Assembly: GCA_023512835.1 (NCBI GenBank)
Contig: CM042092.1
Coordinates: forward strand, 46,156,400 to 46,220,399
Length of the DNA stretch: 64,000 nt
Source of the DNA: Taxillus chinensis
Lineage: Eukaryota > Streptophyta > Magnoliopsida > Santalales > Loranthaceae
Reading direction: 5' to 3'
Positions 1-11,681 of this stretch are shown here, piece after piece. Each line of letters starts with the position of its first letter. The stretch's first letter is position 1. The notes under the pieces were generated by a model that was given only the letters and a program-made list of their open reading frames with translations, did no database searches and was not told the DNA's origin. The position numbers and the translations under genes were made by a program.

Positions 1-632
1 ACAATGTGTGTATTAACACCATTAGGTGCAGATCCATGCCGTTTGAGTACAGATTGATGGGACAGTGGACTGTTTTTGAAGGAAAACAAGTGATTGGTAT
101 TATGATTCAATAAGTTAAAGGGTGAGGAAGAGTACTAGGTTTGTGTTTAGTATTTGTGTGGTGACTGACGCCAATGACCAAGAGAGAAAGTGTAATAATA
201 TACAAATATTTACTTTTATTATTTTTTTTTATTACTAATGGCCAATTGACAATTACATATTCTTATTCACACATTAAATATTATTTTATATTTTTTACAA
301 AACATATTTTCTATTTTATTTTATTTTATTTTTTTAATTATAAATTTTTAAACGAGTCAAACGAGTTTTAACTGAGTCGGGCGAGCTTTAAACGAGCTTG
401 ATTTAAACGAGCCGAACTCACGAGCCCTCGTTGAGCTTAATCGAGCGAGCCGGGTATGTGTCATTAGCTAATCGAGCGAGCTTCAACAAGAATGAGCGAG
501 CTTTAGCAATGTCAAACTCGATTTCGAGCCGAGTTTAATCGAGCGAGTATCGAGCAAGCCGTCGAGTGTGTCGGCTCATTTACAAGCCTACTCACCATTG
601 GTTTAGTTTGAGCTCACCCCAAACGGGCCCGG
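1..632. other. Non-coding left flank with CGAG-rich repeat block
   Basis: No coding potential is recognised. Bases 180-340 are A/T homopolymer-rich. Bases 345-590 are dense in short CGAGC, TCGAG and AACGAG words on both strands, such as TCGAGCGAGC at several places. Such CGAG-rich blocks are often seen in the subterminal parts of plant DNA transposons, but no terminal inverted repeats or target duplication could be defined. The homology to copia gag begins abruptly near 633, so the element to the right is truncated at about this point. Confidence 0.4.
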
Positions 633-1059
633 ATGAAAACCAGTGATAACAACGAGGTCAAGTTCAAATACTATGACCGAGATGAGAAAATAGCTCGGAA
701 AGAAAAGAGGGTAGCTTTCAAATCTACGGAATGTCTCAGCATACTAAGGAATGATGATACAAAAGAGTCAGAGAACTCGACTCGACGACCAAGAAGAAAT
801 AGCTCTTCTGGTCAAATCCTTTGAGCGATTCCAACGGAAAAGCGAAAATGATTCAAAAGAGGCTCCTTATCATCATCCAGGAGGAAGGAGCAATCAGAGT
901 CAAGTTCCCAAGAATGCTACAACTATGGGAAACCCAGTCACTGGGCCAAGGATTGTAAATCCAAATCTAAGACGACCGAGAAAAGTGACAAGGTTACTCC
1001 TCGACGCTCTACATCAGACAACAGCAAGAACAAGAAGAAAGAGTTTGTCTCAAAGTACG
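633..1059 (+). pseudogene. copia gag fragment, degenerate zinc knuckle
   Basis: Translation gives a lysine-rich stretch followed by acidic residues and then an E-E-I-A-L-L-V-K-S-F-E-R-F-type segment. This is the arrangement upstream of the zinc knuckle in SIRE-like Gag, the particle-forming nucleic-acid-binding protein. The knuckle at 915-956 reads CYNYGKPSHWAKDC. The second zinc-binding cysteine of the C-X2-C-X4-H-X4-C pattern is tyrosine, and the glycine before histidine is serine. Frames shift between about 750 and 910. The reading ends near 1060, where sequence unlike gag begins, and gag homology resumes near 2573. Confidence 0.6.
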
Positions 1060-2572
1060 TGTTGTTCCCGCGAGGTTGTGTTGTCATTGTTGTCAACATG
1101 ATTGTAAATCCGTACTTGGTTGGACAACTTCTTAGAGTGAGCTCGTAGAGAGAGTCTACATGTGTACGTCCTTAAGTCAAAGATCTAAAGACCCATAGCC
1201 TCAAAGGACCATAGGGTCAAAGCCTTGAATAGGCACAGGGTCGAAGCCTCGAAGGACCATAGAGTCAAAGCCTTGTATAGGCACAGGGTCGAAGCCTCGA
1301 AGGACCACGGGGTCGAAGGGTCGTAGTTTGTCAGACCCAAGATATAGACAGTAAAGAGCAGAGACTCGAATACTCGAAGCAAAGACTCGTAGAGTCGCAA
1401 TGTGCAAAGTTGTAGACTCGAAGCTCGGAGGGTCGTAGGAAGAACCTGCTGCAGAGACCCATAGATAGTTTATCAACCAAGGTAGAATGCAGCTGTCACT
1501 GACTCAAAGACTCGTAGAGCTCAGGCTCCTAGAATGAGATGTCAGCTGTCTGACCTAGCTTCGAAGCCAGAAAGCAGAAGAAGTGGAAGTTTACTTCTCA
1601 GGGCTCGGAGACTCAGACTCGAAGAATCGAAGAGGAAGACTCGTAGACCCGTAGGAAAGCTACGAGGCAATATCTCCGAGGCTGTGGCTAGACAAAGAAA
1701 CGGAGCGCGCTATGAAGGAGCAAAACGCGCTGAAGTTCACCGTTTTAGTAAGTCGTTACCTAGACAGCAGTTTTAAGTACGTTAAGTACTGGAAAACACG
1801 TGGACATCATCTGAGGGTAATTTATCATGTTTCAATGGTGAAGATCGAAAGAAGAAACATGTTTAACCCTAGATAAAGGGTTTCTAACTGGAGCCGACCT
1901 ATAAAAGCAAGGAATATGCCTAACTCAAAGAGAGCACCGAAAGTATTCCTGAAAAAAAAAACAAGAAACGTATCGTAGAGATATAGCATGCGACAAAGAG
2001 TAGTTCAAAGATATAGAGAAAGAGAAAGAGGAAGATCGAAGGGGAGATAACGGTGAGTTAATCTGTTCCACTTCCTCATATATTAAAAGAACAAATTGTG
2101 AGTTCAAAGAAAGGAGTGGTTAAAGGTCGAGCATAGCAAACGGTCGACAACGCAGAGCAATTTGTGTTAGACAGATTCTTACAGGTGAGTAAATTCCGAA
2201 GCAATCTTGTTTTTGTATTTGAAGTTAAAAAAGGGAAAGAGAGAGAGAGAGTTGATCCTATTGTAACAAGGGCTAGACCTCTTTGTATGAAAAGAAGATA
2301 TAGTGGATTAGACTCGATGTAGGTACACCCTCACCACTGTGGAGTAGATCACATTGATCGAACCACGTATATTGTGTGTCTCCATCTTTTCTTTCTTATA
2401 CATAACCTGCTTGCAAGCGATATTGCATGAGATACTAATAAACCACCCATACGAGGACCACTTCGATAAAAGAAACCTCTTTAAAATATCCTACTCGAAA
2501 AGTAGTTGAAAGTTTATTTTAAAGTATACAGATTCACCCCCCCCCTCTCTCGTATACATACACATATACCAA
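1060..2572. mobile_element. LTR-like insertion inside the copia gag
   Basis: About 1.5 kb separates two parts of what should be one gag gene. It carries no reading frame of note. It begins with TGTTG at 1060, has a TATA-like box CTATAAAAGC at 1899-1908, a polyadenylation-like AATAAA near 2439, and ends in a C/T-rich stretch near 2535 like that preceding the end of the 3' LTR at 12947. These features fit a solo LTR of another copia family. No clean 5-bp target duplication was found, so the edges are approximate and the call is an inference. Confidence 0.4.
1198..1323. repeat. 48-bp tandem repeat, about 2.6 copies
   Basis: Copies start at 1198, 1246 and 1294, each opening GCCTC(A/G)AAGGACCA. 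The spacing is exactly 48 bp, so the repeat keeps the reading frame on either strand. The surroundings (1180-1640) are also rich in GACTCGAAG and GACTCGTAG words. Confidence 0.8.
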
Positions 2573-3731
2573 GGCTAGCATGCTTGGAACCTAGGAATAT
2601 CGACGTCGGTGGCTCGAAAGAAGAGGAGGAATCCTCGAATGATGAGCCAACCCGAAAGCCGAACGTCCGCCTCATGGCAAATACTAAGGTACCTTCTATC
2701 TTCGAGCTCATGAGTAAATTAGAATCTCTTCATCGCTGAATATGATCATGAAAAGAATGAGAGACTAATAATTACTCAAATGTACAAAGATATAGAAAGT
2801 CGAATAAATGTCTTGAATTTACTATTACTAAACTTAAAAAAGACATAGCTAACTTCAAGGGTAAAGAGGCTTGGTATCATGACTTAAGAGCTGAAAATCA
2901 CTTGTTAAATACCAACATAATCGGCTTAAAAGTTATTTAAAAAAAACTCAAGAATGAACTAGAAAAGGAAAAGGAAATAAATCGTAAGTGGCTAAAATCC
3001 GGAGAAATAGCCTCTACATTTAGGACCGATCCGGATGACATCCGAGTTAAACCTGGCCTTGGCTCCGAACCATCAACCTCCACACAAGCTACCGAGTGTC
3101 CTCCGGATTTCATTCCGAAACTAACCAACCTTTATCTTATTAATACATCTAAACCGTTGGATGGTTTCATTTCAGGTGGCACCATAGTCTATGATTGTGG
3201 AAGTAAGGCTATTATCTTGTACCGAAGTAGTAGGACCCACACCTAACGATGAAGGGAAGGCCGCTGCGGTTAAAGCGAAAGCGTAGCCTTAGAAAGAAAA
3301 GGAAAGGCTAAGGTCGACACATCTAGGGCAAAAGAGCGCGACACTCATTCGCAAAGGATTAGGCCATAGGGGAACAAAGTGTAGAAAACCTGTAAAATCT
3401 AAAAAACTGTATCCCCTGTTTGTCCTCCGCATCATAGTGTCTGTTTCATTTGTAGAAAAATAGGTCATTATCACTATGAATGTTGGAGTTTATCCGATAA
3501 CCGGCTTTGTAATCAAGTTTGTATTAATAAAGATCAGTTCATCAAAAAGGGTTCTTCGAGCAAATCTAAATCTAAATCTCAAAGGAGTGTCTCTCCCAAG
3601 ATAACCCAAATAAAAGAAGCAATCGACACTAACAAAGTAAAGTCAACTTGGAAAGCTAAAGGTCCTAACAAAGTAAAATCCAGAACAATTGACATTGCCG
3701 TTGTTTCTCCTAACCGCCCTAAACAAGTTTA
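2573..3731 (+). pseudogene. copia gag C-terminal part with second zinc knuckle
   Basis: The segment 2580-2740 encodes an acidic serine-rich stretch followed by a short block ending in a leucine- and glutamate-rich start of a coiled coil. Bases 2740-3000 continue with coiled-coil-like lysine/glutamate-rich sequence through stops. A C-X2-C-X4-H-X4-C knuckle (CFICRKIGHYHYEC) is intact at 3442-3483. This order, with a coiled coil and a second knuckle before protease, fits SIRE-lineage Gag. The region contains stops at about 2739 and 2940 and a stop just before protease near 3731. Confidence 0.6.
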
Positions 3732-3792
3732 GGCACCAAAAGTGTAAATTGTCGTCTTGCAGGAGCATCTCTAGAATGCATTCCTGGATCAC

Positions 3793-4158
3793 TTGAAGCT
3801 AAAGATCAATCAAAGAAAGTGGATCCTTGATAGTGGATGCTCCAAACATATGACGGGTGATCGGTCTCTGCTCGTTGAAGTTACTAACAAACGAGGCCCA
3901 TCCGTATCTTATGGGAATAACAATAAAGGTAAGACTATGGGGTATGGCACTTTAACCAATGGCTATGTATCAATCACTAAAGTTGCACTAATCGAAAGTT
4001 TGAAGCATAATCTGCTAAGTGTCAGTAATTTATGTGACAAAGGATTTACTATTTCCTTCTTGTCCAATACCTGCATAGTTAGGGAAAACTTATCCGAAGA
4101 TGTTAAGTTATCCGGATTAAGAGATGGGGACATATACTCAGGTGGTTTTAAGAAATAA
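3793..4158 (+). pseudogene. copia aspartic protease domain
   Basis: The reading frame holds the retrotransposon protease signature WILDSGCSKHMTG near its start, with the catalytic D-S-G, followed by the hydrophobic strands ending in a L-L-S-V-S-N-L-C motif. The enzyme cleaves the Gag-Pol polyprotein. The frame stops at 4158, and the integrase reading continues in another frame, so the polyprotein is broken. The first methionine is not a real start, because the domain is normally released from a longer product. Confidence 0.8.
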
Positions 4159-4159
4159 T

Positions 4160-5096
4160 TCTTCTGACCTGTATGCTTCCTCACCAAAGCATCGAGATGA
4201 AGAAAGTTGGCTATGGCACAAGCGTTACGCACATTCAAATTTTAAGACTTTGTTTAAATTAGCGTTGCTTGACTTAGTACACGGTCTGCCCAAACATAAA
4301 TACTCCAGAGACTCTCTCTATCGAGAATGCCAACTCGGCAAGCAGACCAAGCACAGCTTTAAGAATAAATCAGTTAATTCAATAACTGCTCCGCTGCAAC
4401 TTCTTCACATGGACCTTTGTGGTCCCATTTCTATTGCTTCTCTTGCCGGTGCGAGATATACCCTAGTGGCTATTGATGACTTCACCAGGTAAACATTGGT
4501 GATATTCCTGAAATCAAAGGATCAAACCTTTGAACATCTAGTAGATCTCTTTAACTGGATAAGCAATTCACAAGGACTGAGCATTAAGTGCATCAGGAGT
4601 GATCATGGTACGGAGTTTGATTTTTCCAATATGAGATCATATTATTTTGAACATGGCATTCAGCACGACTTCTCTGCGCCCAGGACTCCACAACAAAATG
4701 GAGTTGCTGAGTGTAAGAATCGCACTTTAGTCAAGGCTGGTAAATCCATGTTAGCGGGGCAAAGCTTCCTCTTAGTCTATGGGTTGAAGCTATGTCCACT
4801 GCATGCTATGTTCAGAACAGAACTATTATCAATAAGGTTACCATGAAAACACCCTATGAGATGTGGAGAGGCAGGAAGCTGTCAATCTCTCATTTCAAAG
4901 CTTTTGGGTGTGCTTGCTTCGTGTTAAACAACGGCAAAGAGGCTCGAATAAATTTGAGCCAAAATCGATGATGAGATCTTTGTTGGATATTCTTTACACA
5001 AAGAAGACTTATCGTATTTTCAATAGAAAATATCTAAAAGTTGAAGAATCTATCCATGTTAATTTTGATGAATCTAACCTTGCTGGTCAAGTGTAG
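4160..5096 (+). pseudogene. copia integrase, frameshifted
   Basis: The zinc-binding end reads W-L-W-H-K-R-Y-A-H then ...YRECQLGK. The usual C-X2-C is reduced because the first cysteine is tyrosine. The catalytic core shows LHMDLCGP (first Asp), IRSDHGTEF (second Asp) and PQQNGVAE (Glu), so the DDE triad itself is still legible. A TAA stop at 4490-4492 replaces an expected aromatic codon, and the frame changes again near 4850. The part to 5096 is the C-terminal region. Integrase inserts the cDNA into chromosomes; this copy cannot make it. Confidence 0.8.
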
Positions 5097-5337
5097 GATC
5101 TTCAAATCCAATTGTCGAAGATCACACGGACTTGATTGACTATTCTTAGTTCGGACATGTTCTGCTTGTAATTCCTGTTGAATCACTTAGTACCGGTGAA
5201 GCAAGAAGAAATGTTACTAATGATGCTTTAGAAGACTCGGACTCAGGACTTCCACTTAACTTCGAACAAACTATTACGGACATCCATAATTATGGAGAAC
5301 CTTCAAGTCCGTCCGGACTGTTCATATCGAAAGTAAC

Positions 5338-7131
5338 ATGATCGAAGGACTTCCAAGTACTTCTAACCGCTTTCATTATACGGATACAACTGGTCCAAAA
5401 GAAACTCAACCAGCCGATATACAAGATCCACCCGATCTAGCAGAGCTTCAAATCATTAACTACTCACCACCACTTGCGCAGAACTATAAGTGGACTCGGA
5501 ACCACCCATCGGATCAAGTGATTGGTGATCCTACCGTTGGAGTACGAACGAGGGCAGCCACTTCCAATCTATGCCTCTACTCGTGTTTTCTATCCCAGAT
5601 AGAGCCAAAGGTTGTGGATGAAGCCCTTCAAGACTCAAACTGGATAGACGCTATGCACGAAGAGCTTAATCAGTTTAAGAGGAACGAAGTGTGGACATTA
5701 GTACCAAGGCCAAGATCTCAACAAGTCATAGGAGTTAAATGGGTGTTCCATAACAAATTGGATACTGATGGAATAGTAATTCGGAATAAAGCCAGACTGG
5801 TAGCCAAAGGATATCATCAAGAAGAAGGCATTGATTATGACGAAACCTTTGCTCCAGTAGCTGGACTTGAGGCGATCCGAATGTTCCTAGCGTATGCATC
5901 ATATGAAAACTTCAAGGTTTATCAAATGGATGTCAAGAGCGCATTTCTAAATGGAGATCTTCAAGAGGAGGTTTATGTTGAACAACCTCCGGGCTTCGTT
6001 GAACATAAGGCTGAATATATGGTATATAAATTACGGAAAGCTTTATACAGATTGAAGCAAGCTCTAAGAGCCTGGTACGACACACTGTCAGAATTCTTGC
6101 TCGAACATAATTTTAGAAAAGGGAAGATAGATACCACACTATTTCTATGGAAAGAGAAAGATCATTCTTTGATCGTACAAATCTACGTGGATGACATCAT
6201 TTTCAGATCATCAAATCCGAAGCTTTGTGAAGAGTTTGGGAAGTTGATGACTGACAAATTTGAAATGAGCATGATGGGAGAATTAACATATTTCCTTGGG
6301 ATAGAAGTTAAACAAATGAAGAATAGAATCTTCATCAACCAAGCGAAGTACACACAGGAGTTAATCAAGAAGTTTGTAATGCAAAACTCAACTCCCGTGA
6401 AGACTCCCATGCCAATCAGTGCCAAGTTAGATCCTGATCTTAACGGAGAATCAGTAAATGTAACTAAATACAGAGGGATAATTGGATCATTGCTATACCT
6501 TATAGCAAGTCGCCTGGATATAATGTTTGCAACTTGTATTTGTGCAAGATATCAGGCGAATCCCAAAGAGTCACACATGCTTCATGTGAAACGGATATTG
6601 CGATACTTAAAAGGGACAGTGAATTTGGGACTTTGGTACCCAAAGGAGTCCAACTTCTCTTTATCCGGATATTCAGATGCTGATTTTTTCGGGTGTCGCA
6701 TCGATAGGAAAAGCACTAGTGGTACTTGTCTGTTCCTCGGAAACAGATTGATTTCATGGTTCAGTAAGAAGCAGAATTCCGTATCAACTTCTATAGCTGA
6801 GGCGGAATATATAACTACTGGGAGTTGCTGTGCACAGCTACTTTGGATGCAAAGTCAACTTACTGACTACGGTTTCAACATGACATCTGTTCCACTGTAC
6901 TGCGACAATACTAGTGCAATTGCCATCAGCAATAATCCTGTTATGCACCCAAAGACCAAGCACATTGAAGTCAGGTATCACTTCATCCGAGATCATGTTC
7001 TTAAAAAGCACATATCTCTCGAACATGTTGCTAAGAATGATCAACTTGCAAACATACTCAACAAGCCCCTACCTGATACAAGATTTTCTGAACTACTCCT
7101 CAAATTAGGTATGCTTGACCTATCTGCATAG
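5338..7131 (+). CDS. copia reverse transcriptase / RNase H, 597-codon open frame
   Basis: This is the best-preserved part of the copia element. From residue about 115 it carries the W-T-L-V-P-R start of the reverse transcriptase, [11 protein letters not shown] (first catalytic Asp near residue 198) and YVDDI at 283-287 (catalytic Asp pair). The RNase H domain has SDAD near 446-449, AEAEY near 488-492 and YCDN near 521-524, so its acidic residues are present. The frame ends with a TAG at 7129-7131. The ATG at 5338 is only the first methionine of the open frame; the domain belongs to a polyprotein whose upstream part is broken. It would copy element RNA into cDNA if expressed. Confidence 0.9.
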   Translation: MIEGLPSTSNRFHYTDTTGPKETQPADIQDPPDLAELQIINYSPPLAQNYKWTRNHPSDQVIGDPTVGVRTRAATSNLCLYSCFLSQIEPKVVDEALQDSNWIDAMHEELNQFKRNEVWTLVPRPRSQQVIGVKWVFHNKLDTDGIVIRNKARLVAKGYHQEEGIDYDETFAPVAGLEAIRMFLAYASYENFKVYQMDVKSAFLNGDLQEEVYVEQPPGFVEHKAEYMVYKLRKALYRLKQALRAWYDTLSEFLLEHNFRKGKIDTTLFLWKEKDHSLIVQIYVDDIIFRSSNPKLCEEFGKLMTDKFEMSMMGELTYFLGIEVKQMKNRIFINQAKYTQELIKKFVMQNSTPVKTPMPISAKLDPDLNGESVNVTKYRGIIGSLLYLIASRLDIMFATCICARYQANPKESHMLHVKRILRYLKGTVNLGLWYPKESNFSLSGYSDADFFGCRIDRKSTSGTCLFLGNRLISWFSKKQNSVSTSIAEAEYITTGSCCAQLLWMQSQLTDYGFNMTSVPLYCDNTSAIAISNNPVMHPKTKHIEVRYHFIRDHVLKKHISLEHVAKNDQLANILNKPLPDTRFSELLLKLGMLDLSA

Positions 7132-8827
7132 TTTCTAATTTATCTCTCCAATAGTATATCTTTGTCCGGACATGCATTGTGCTTCATGATAGGCATTAGA
7201 CACCTACAGTACATCATACTGATTATCTTTATTTGTGTCATGCATTATGTTTTTGATAAATTTATCATATTTTCATATGGGGGGATGCTTGCGTTTCCGA
7301 TGAGCCGTTTAAGCTAACATAATTAAAGATATATGAATAACCTCTTTAGGATTTCATGATTCCAAGTTTCATTCATCACCACATGTCTAATGCTGTTTCA
7401 TATTGATTGCTCTATTAACATGCCTAGTTGAAGAAAAGAAATGGGTTAGCTCGGAATGCCTGGTGGAAGAAAACATAGTTGCAGTCTGATCAGCTTCTGA
7501 AGTGGAGTTTCCTAAAGGATAGACGAGTGCTTTCTCATGATCTCAATTCTTTAGCAGAAATGTCCATCGAGAGGATCGCATGATCTAAGGGGGAGAAAAT
7601 GCTTTATTAATTACCCAAGTAATACCCCCCTTATATGTCTTGTGACCTCTTTCCTGGTTGTCTATCTGAGGGGGAGTCTATCACTGAGAGGATCGCACGA
7701 TCAAAGGGGGAGCACAAGCTCTATCTATTAATGACCCCCTGATATGTCTTGGATGCTCCTCCCTCTAAACTCTCACTTCCAGGATCTGACTAGGCATGCA
7801 TTCTTGAATCAGAATTGTGGCATGCTTGGATGTTTTTCTTTCTTTAATCGTGCATCTTAATCGGATAATTATATTTGCTTGCTATTGACATGTGTCCTTT
7901 TATCCATACTCACTCATGGATCTTAATTTGGATACATCATATAATTTTTAATTAATCTTAGCTACGTCGTTCAGCAGGACAGTTTCGCTATGTTGACCAA
8001 TATGAACTTATGTGTTTGTTATCTGACATATGCTTTGATTCAGTAAAAATGATCACTCATTAGCATGTATGTGTCTCTTGCATCCCACTTTAGTGCATTA
8101 AGTTCTGTTACTCATTAGTTTGGATGTTACTGTTCTTATTTCGACTATCTGTTTATATCTGTACTAATCCCAACCTATTCAGCTTCCTGCTCTTTTAGTT
8201 TATCTTAGTGAAGCTACAGGTTCAAATTCCTTTTGCAATTTCCTCGATATATCGTGTCTAAAGTCTCGAATTTGAAGTGTTGTGGTACTTCTCTTCTCTT
8301 CGACTTCAAGATAGCAAAGGCATCTACTTCTCTCTTTCAAGACTTCTATTTCTCCGGACACTTCTCCGCTTTTCATCCGGATGTTCTTACCTCGGATATC
8401 TTTTAACCTGGATGAACGTCGGTTCATTCCTCCTGGACACTTGGAACTCTCAAATCGCGATAATCAACATATTATGTTATATCGAGTGTCTTTGAGGAGG
8501 AATAATGATGGTCCATTAAATGCACATCTCGAGACGGGCAATCTTCGCAAGAAGGCAACAACTGTCATAAATACATGGTTCTGCAGCCTCCACGTCATCT
8601 CTATATTTAGAGGTGCCTCACTCTCAAGACTAATGACATCAGCCTGTCAAGCGGTTCACTTGTTCCTCTCGCTTAATCCCTAGATCCGGGGACAACCAAG
8701 GACTCGGTCTTATATATACTAACCATTCATGCGAAGCGTGAGTTATATTTTCCAAATCCCTAAACCCTCGTCGCTCCTTCAATCCTCAAAGACCTCGCCT
8801 CCTTTCCCCTCTCAACATTCCTCTCAA
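7132..8827. other. Spacer between copia pol and envelope-like region
   Basis: No gene is recognised. Three polypurine tracts lie here: AAGGGGGAG near 7588, GAGGGGGAG near 7669 and AAAGGGGGAG near 7703. Two of them sit in a 117-bp direct duplication whose copies start GAGAGGATCGC at 7569 and 7686. A long spacer of this kind after pol is usual for the SIRE lineage, where an extra reading frame follows. Confidence 0.6.
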
Positions 8828-10618
8828 ATGGCACTCAAGACTTCTCTTTCCGGCTTTAATCCTGGCCATCTGTTTAATTGAAATGCTATCTCCAATCCTC
8901 CAACATGATTTCTCGACCTTCGCCCACACCCCCGGAAGTCTCTCATATCTGAATCTGGTCTCAAATCCTATTGATCTTCTTATCGACGACATTATTGAGT
9001 TCTACCAACGGGTCCGTTGCACCACCGACTCCATTATCTCCAACGTTTGGGGTGAATCCATAATAATTACCCCCAATGTCCTCCATGCCACTCTCAATCT
9101 AACCCCCAGGTGATCCTCGGCGACCGGATGTTGAGCCAATGGTAGCTTCCATGGGCTGCACATATAAGGGGAAGGAATACAAGGTGAAGTCCTTCCAAGG
9201 TCGCTACCGATGTATGGCGACTATATCGAGCCGGTGCCTACCGGCTTGCACAACCGCTCTGGACTCCATCCTGTATGACCTGCTCTCCGGCTATGTACGG
9301 AGTCTTCGACAGCTCTCCGATGGACTGGGGGATATTCTTGTTCCGATTCTTTGAAAAACGGACCGAAGAACCAATCTTTCGGGCGGATCCTCGCATCGTC
9401 TTCAAGCACTCGCATCCGTTCCATTTCAACGGAAATGGCACTCTCCCTTTCCCCCCAGGCTTTCTATCTCCGCCATCTTACGCCCGATGGGAACATGACG
9501 GCACGCCGGCCTGGTCGCTCTCCGCCTCCTTCCCGCCTCGGAACAACGGGCGGTTCGGTTGGTGACCCCTCGACAACCATGCCCCCACGGTTAGCTCTGC
9601 TCACCGGTCTTCCCGGATTCGGTCCGTTCTTCGCGCTCTCCATCTCCCGAGCCTCCCAAGATAGCGTTCGCACCGACCCATCCGAGGTTGCTGGTCATCC
9701 CAGCCAAGTTTACCTCAGGCTCTTTCTCCAGTACCCTCTGCTTGCGGATGTCCCCACTCCCCTCCACTTCCGCTATTGTTGCCGTCGTTGATCTTGTTGT
9801 TGCAATGACGATCGCCGATGTCTCGGACTTGCCTCGGAAGCTCCTTTGCCTCCACTTCCTCAACCCCGGGACTACCTTGACCATCTCCCCACCGACACCC
9901 TAACGGACCTCTGGTTCCGTTTTAGCCTCGCCTACACTGCCTCCATCCCTGACAACGACATCAAGGTGTTTTATGCCAAACACACCCACACCCTGGAGAC
10001 TATGATCATTTGGAACCTGGACCACGGCTTCCTTATGTCGGCCCACATTCCGGATGTTCCTTTTGCTGCTACCTCCGGCCCGGCCCATCATGCACGAGTT
10101 CCTTCTCCTGCTAAGGCCAGGCTCGCCTCTCCCTGCCAGCCCAACCCCGTAGTTGACTTCTGGTCAAAGTGGATCTCGCTGCTCCGGATGCCCCTTATCT
10201 GGCTGCTGTTGACGCACCCTCCACTCCTGTTGACTCCTTTGCCTAGCGCACACCTGCACATATTCCTGCGGGGGAGTCCTCGAAAGCCCCCGAGTTGGCG
10301 CTTGGACGTGCCTCGTTTGGCACGGTCCACTCTGACGCTGTGCTCTCCGCTCAGCTGGACCGCTATGCCCAAGCCCAGAGCGCCCAAATTTTTGCCATCG
10401 CTGCCAAGGTTGATGCTCTCAGTGCCCAACTCCTCTCCACCCTGACTGACTTTTCCCTTTCCATCGAGCAGAAGATGGATCTTGTGGCCTCGTCCGTTCA
10501 TTTACTATCGACTTCTTTGGCGGACTTGGCGCACACGATGCTCGTCCCCCTACTGCTCCTCGATAATCTGCCAAAATGGGGGAGAATGTGTCATCTGATC
10601 CTCCTGCACCTTCTGTAG
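8828..10618 (+). pseudogene. Envelope-like (plant SIRE extra ORF) region, broken
   Basis: Several overlapping open stretches in different frames lie where SIRE-lineage elements carry an extra envelope-like ORF. A start at 8828 runs only 17 codons before a stop. Open frames follow at 8883-9113, 9139-9354 and 9846-10445, and one at 10295-10618 whose end is alanine-, glutamine- and serine-rich with heptad-like spacing (coiled-coil-like). Base composition is C-rich on the plus strand, unlike the flanks. The assignment rests on position and composition more than on a motif, and no function is claimed. Bases 10619-10894 hold a further short open stretch. Confidence 0.45.
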
Positions 10619-10894
10619 CTCGTGCTGAGAAACAGCCTGCATCTTCACTACATCTGCTTCCGGGAGTTCCATTCCCCAAACGTAGTCGCTTCTCTCGGCC
10701 CAAGCTCCTCCGGTGCAGCTCCTCCTTCCACTTCTCCATTAGCGGCTGACACCTTCCTCCCATCATACACGGATTGTTATCCACTTGATGCGAAAGGAAG
10801 TATTTTTCTAGAAATATCTAAGTATGCCGCATCCACTACTAAGAGAAGATGTTTATCTGATTTATAGCACTTCTCCCCTAAAAACATTCAGACG

Positions 10895-11431
10895 ATGTGT
10901 TCTAAGAAGGGCCTTTTTAGTACAGAAGACATCGAAAACTTCTCTCGAGCAGTTAAGATGGAGATGAGGTTGTTTCCGTCCTTATACAAGGATGGTCACT
11001 TGTTTAACATCGTGCCTTGTTGGTATGAAGGTTACCTTCCAGAAGTATCCTTCATCCAGACCTTCATAAACGGAACTGTTAAGGACAGCAAACCCTAGAA
11101 GAATCTTTCAACTGTCCTCATTCCATATCGGATTTTGACGCCGTACTTCATGCTGGTTGCCTTCATGATCCACTCCAAGCAGTTGATCCTGATTGATTCT
11201 CATCAGGTTGTGGATAACAACATTCGAAAGAATCAATGAGAACCTCTGCGTCTGCGTTTGACTGAAGCGGTGAAGCAATCCGGACTGTATGAAGAAATGG
11301 GTCTGATGCCCATGGCTCAAAATGAAAAGCTAAAGGCGTCTGTCCGGAGTAAGAAACAAGTGCCACAACAGCCGGATGGAGATAGGCTGGAGCCTTTGTT
11401 CGCTTCTTCATCAAATTGCTCATTCAAGTGA
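10895..11431 (+). pseudogene. Unidentified ORF of the copia element with two in-frame stops
   Basis: One frame runs for about 179 codons with only two interruptions, a TAG at 11096-11098 and a TGA near 11236, before a final TGA near 11431. The encoded sequence is mixed charged/hydrophobic, with a VPCWYEGYLPE stretch and a later hydrophobic segment followed by basic residues. I do not recognise it. It lies between the envelope-like region and the LTR and is probably the 3' end of the same extra coding region, or a second one. Two single-base stops in an otherwise open frame suggest fairly recent loss. Confidence 0.4.
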
Positions 11432-11666
11432 ATAAGAGCTGGAATAGTATCCGCAATTATACAATGGAGCAGACAATGGGACTAAGGGAGAAAGCAGCAA
11501 TAATGATCTTCAAGTATAGTAAGCCTTATGTATCTTAAATAAAATTTTGTATAAAGGCTAAATTATACTTTGTTGTTGCTTAATGGAAATGGAAGTTATT
11601 TCTATTCTATATGCTATCTTTTTGCGTTGTTACTTAGATCGGATTACAAAGGGTTTTGGCCTATCC

Positions 11667-11681
11667 ATAATTGGGGGAGAT
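11667..11681 (+). other. Polypurine tract of the copia element
   Basis: ATTGGGGGAGA followed by T directly precedes the TGTTG start of the LTR. This is the usual plus-strand primer position. Confidence 0.7.

Noticed and set aside
1185..1476. Minus-strand open frames of 71-91 codons over the 48-bp repeat
   Set aside because: The openness is a by-product of a repeat whose length is a multiple of three; there is no start context, no homology and different frames are equally open.
9464..10501. Minus-strand open frames over the envelope-like region
   Set aside because: The plus strand fits the expected position and direction of the copia extra ORF, while the minus frames have only low-complexity arginine/glycine-rich sequence.
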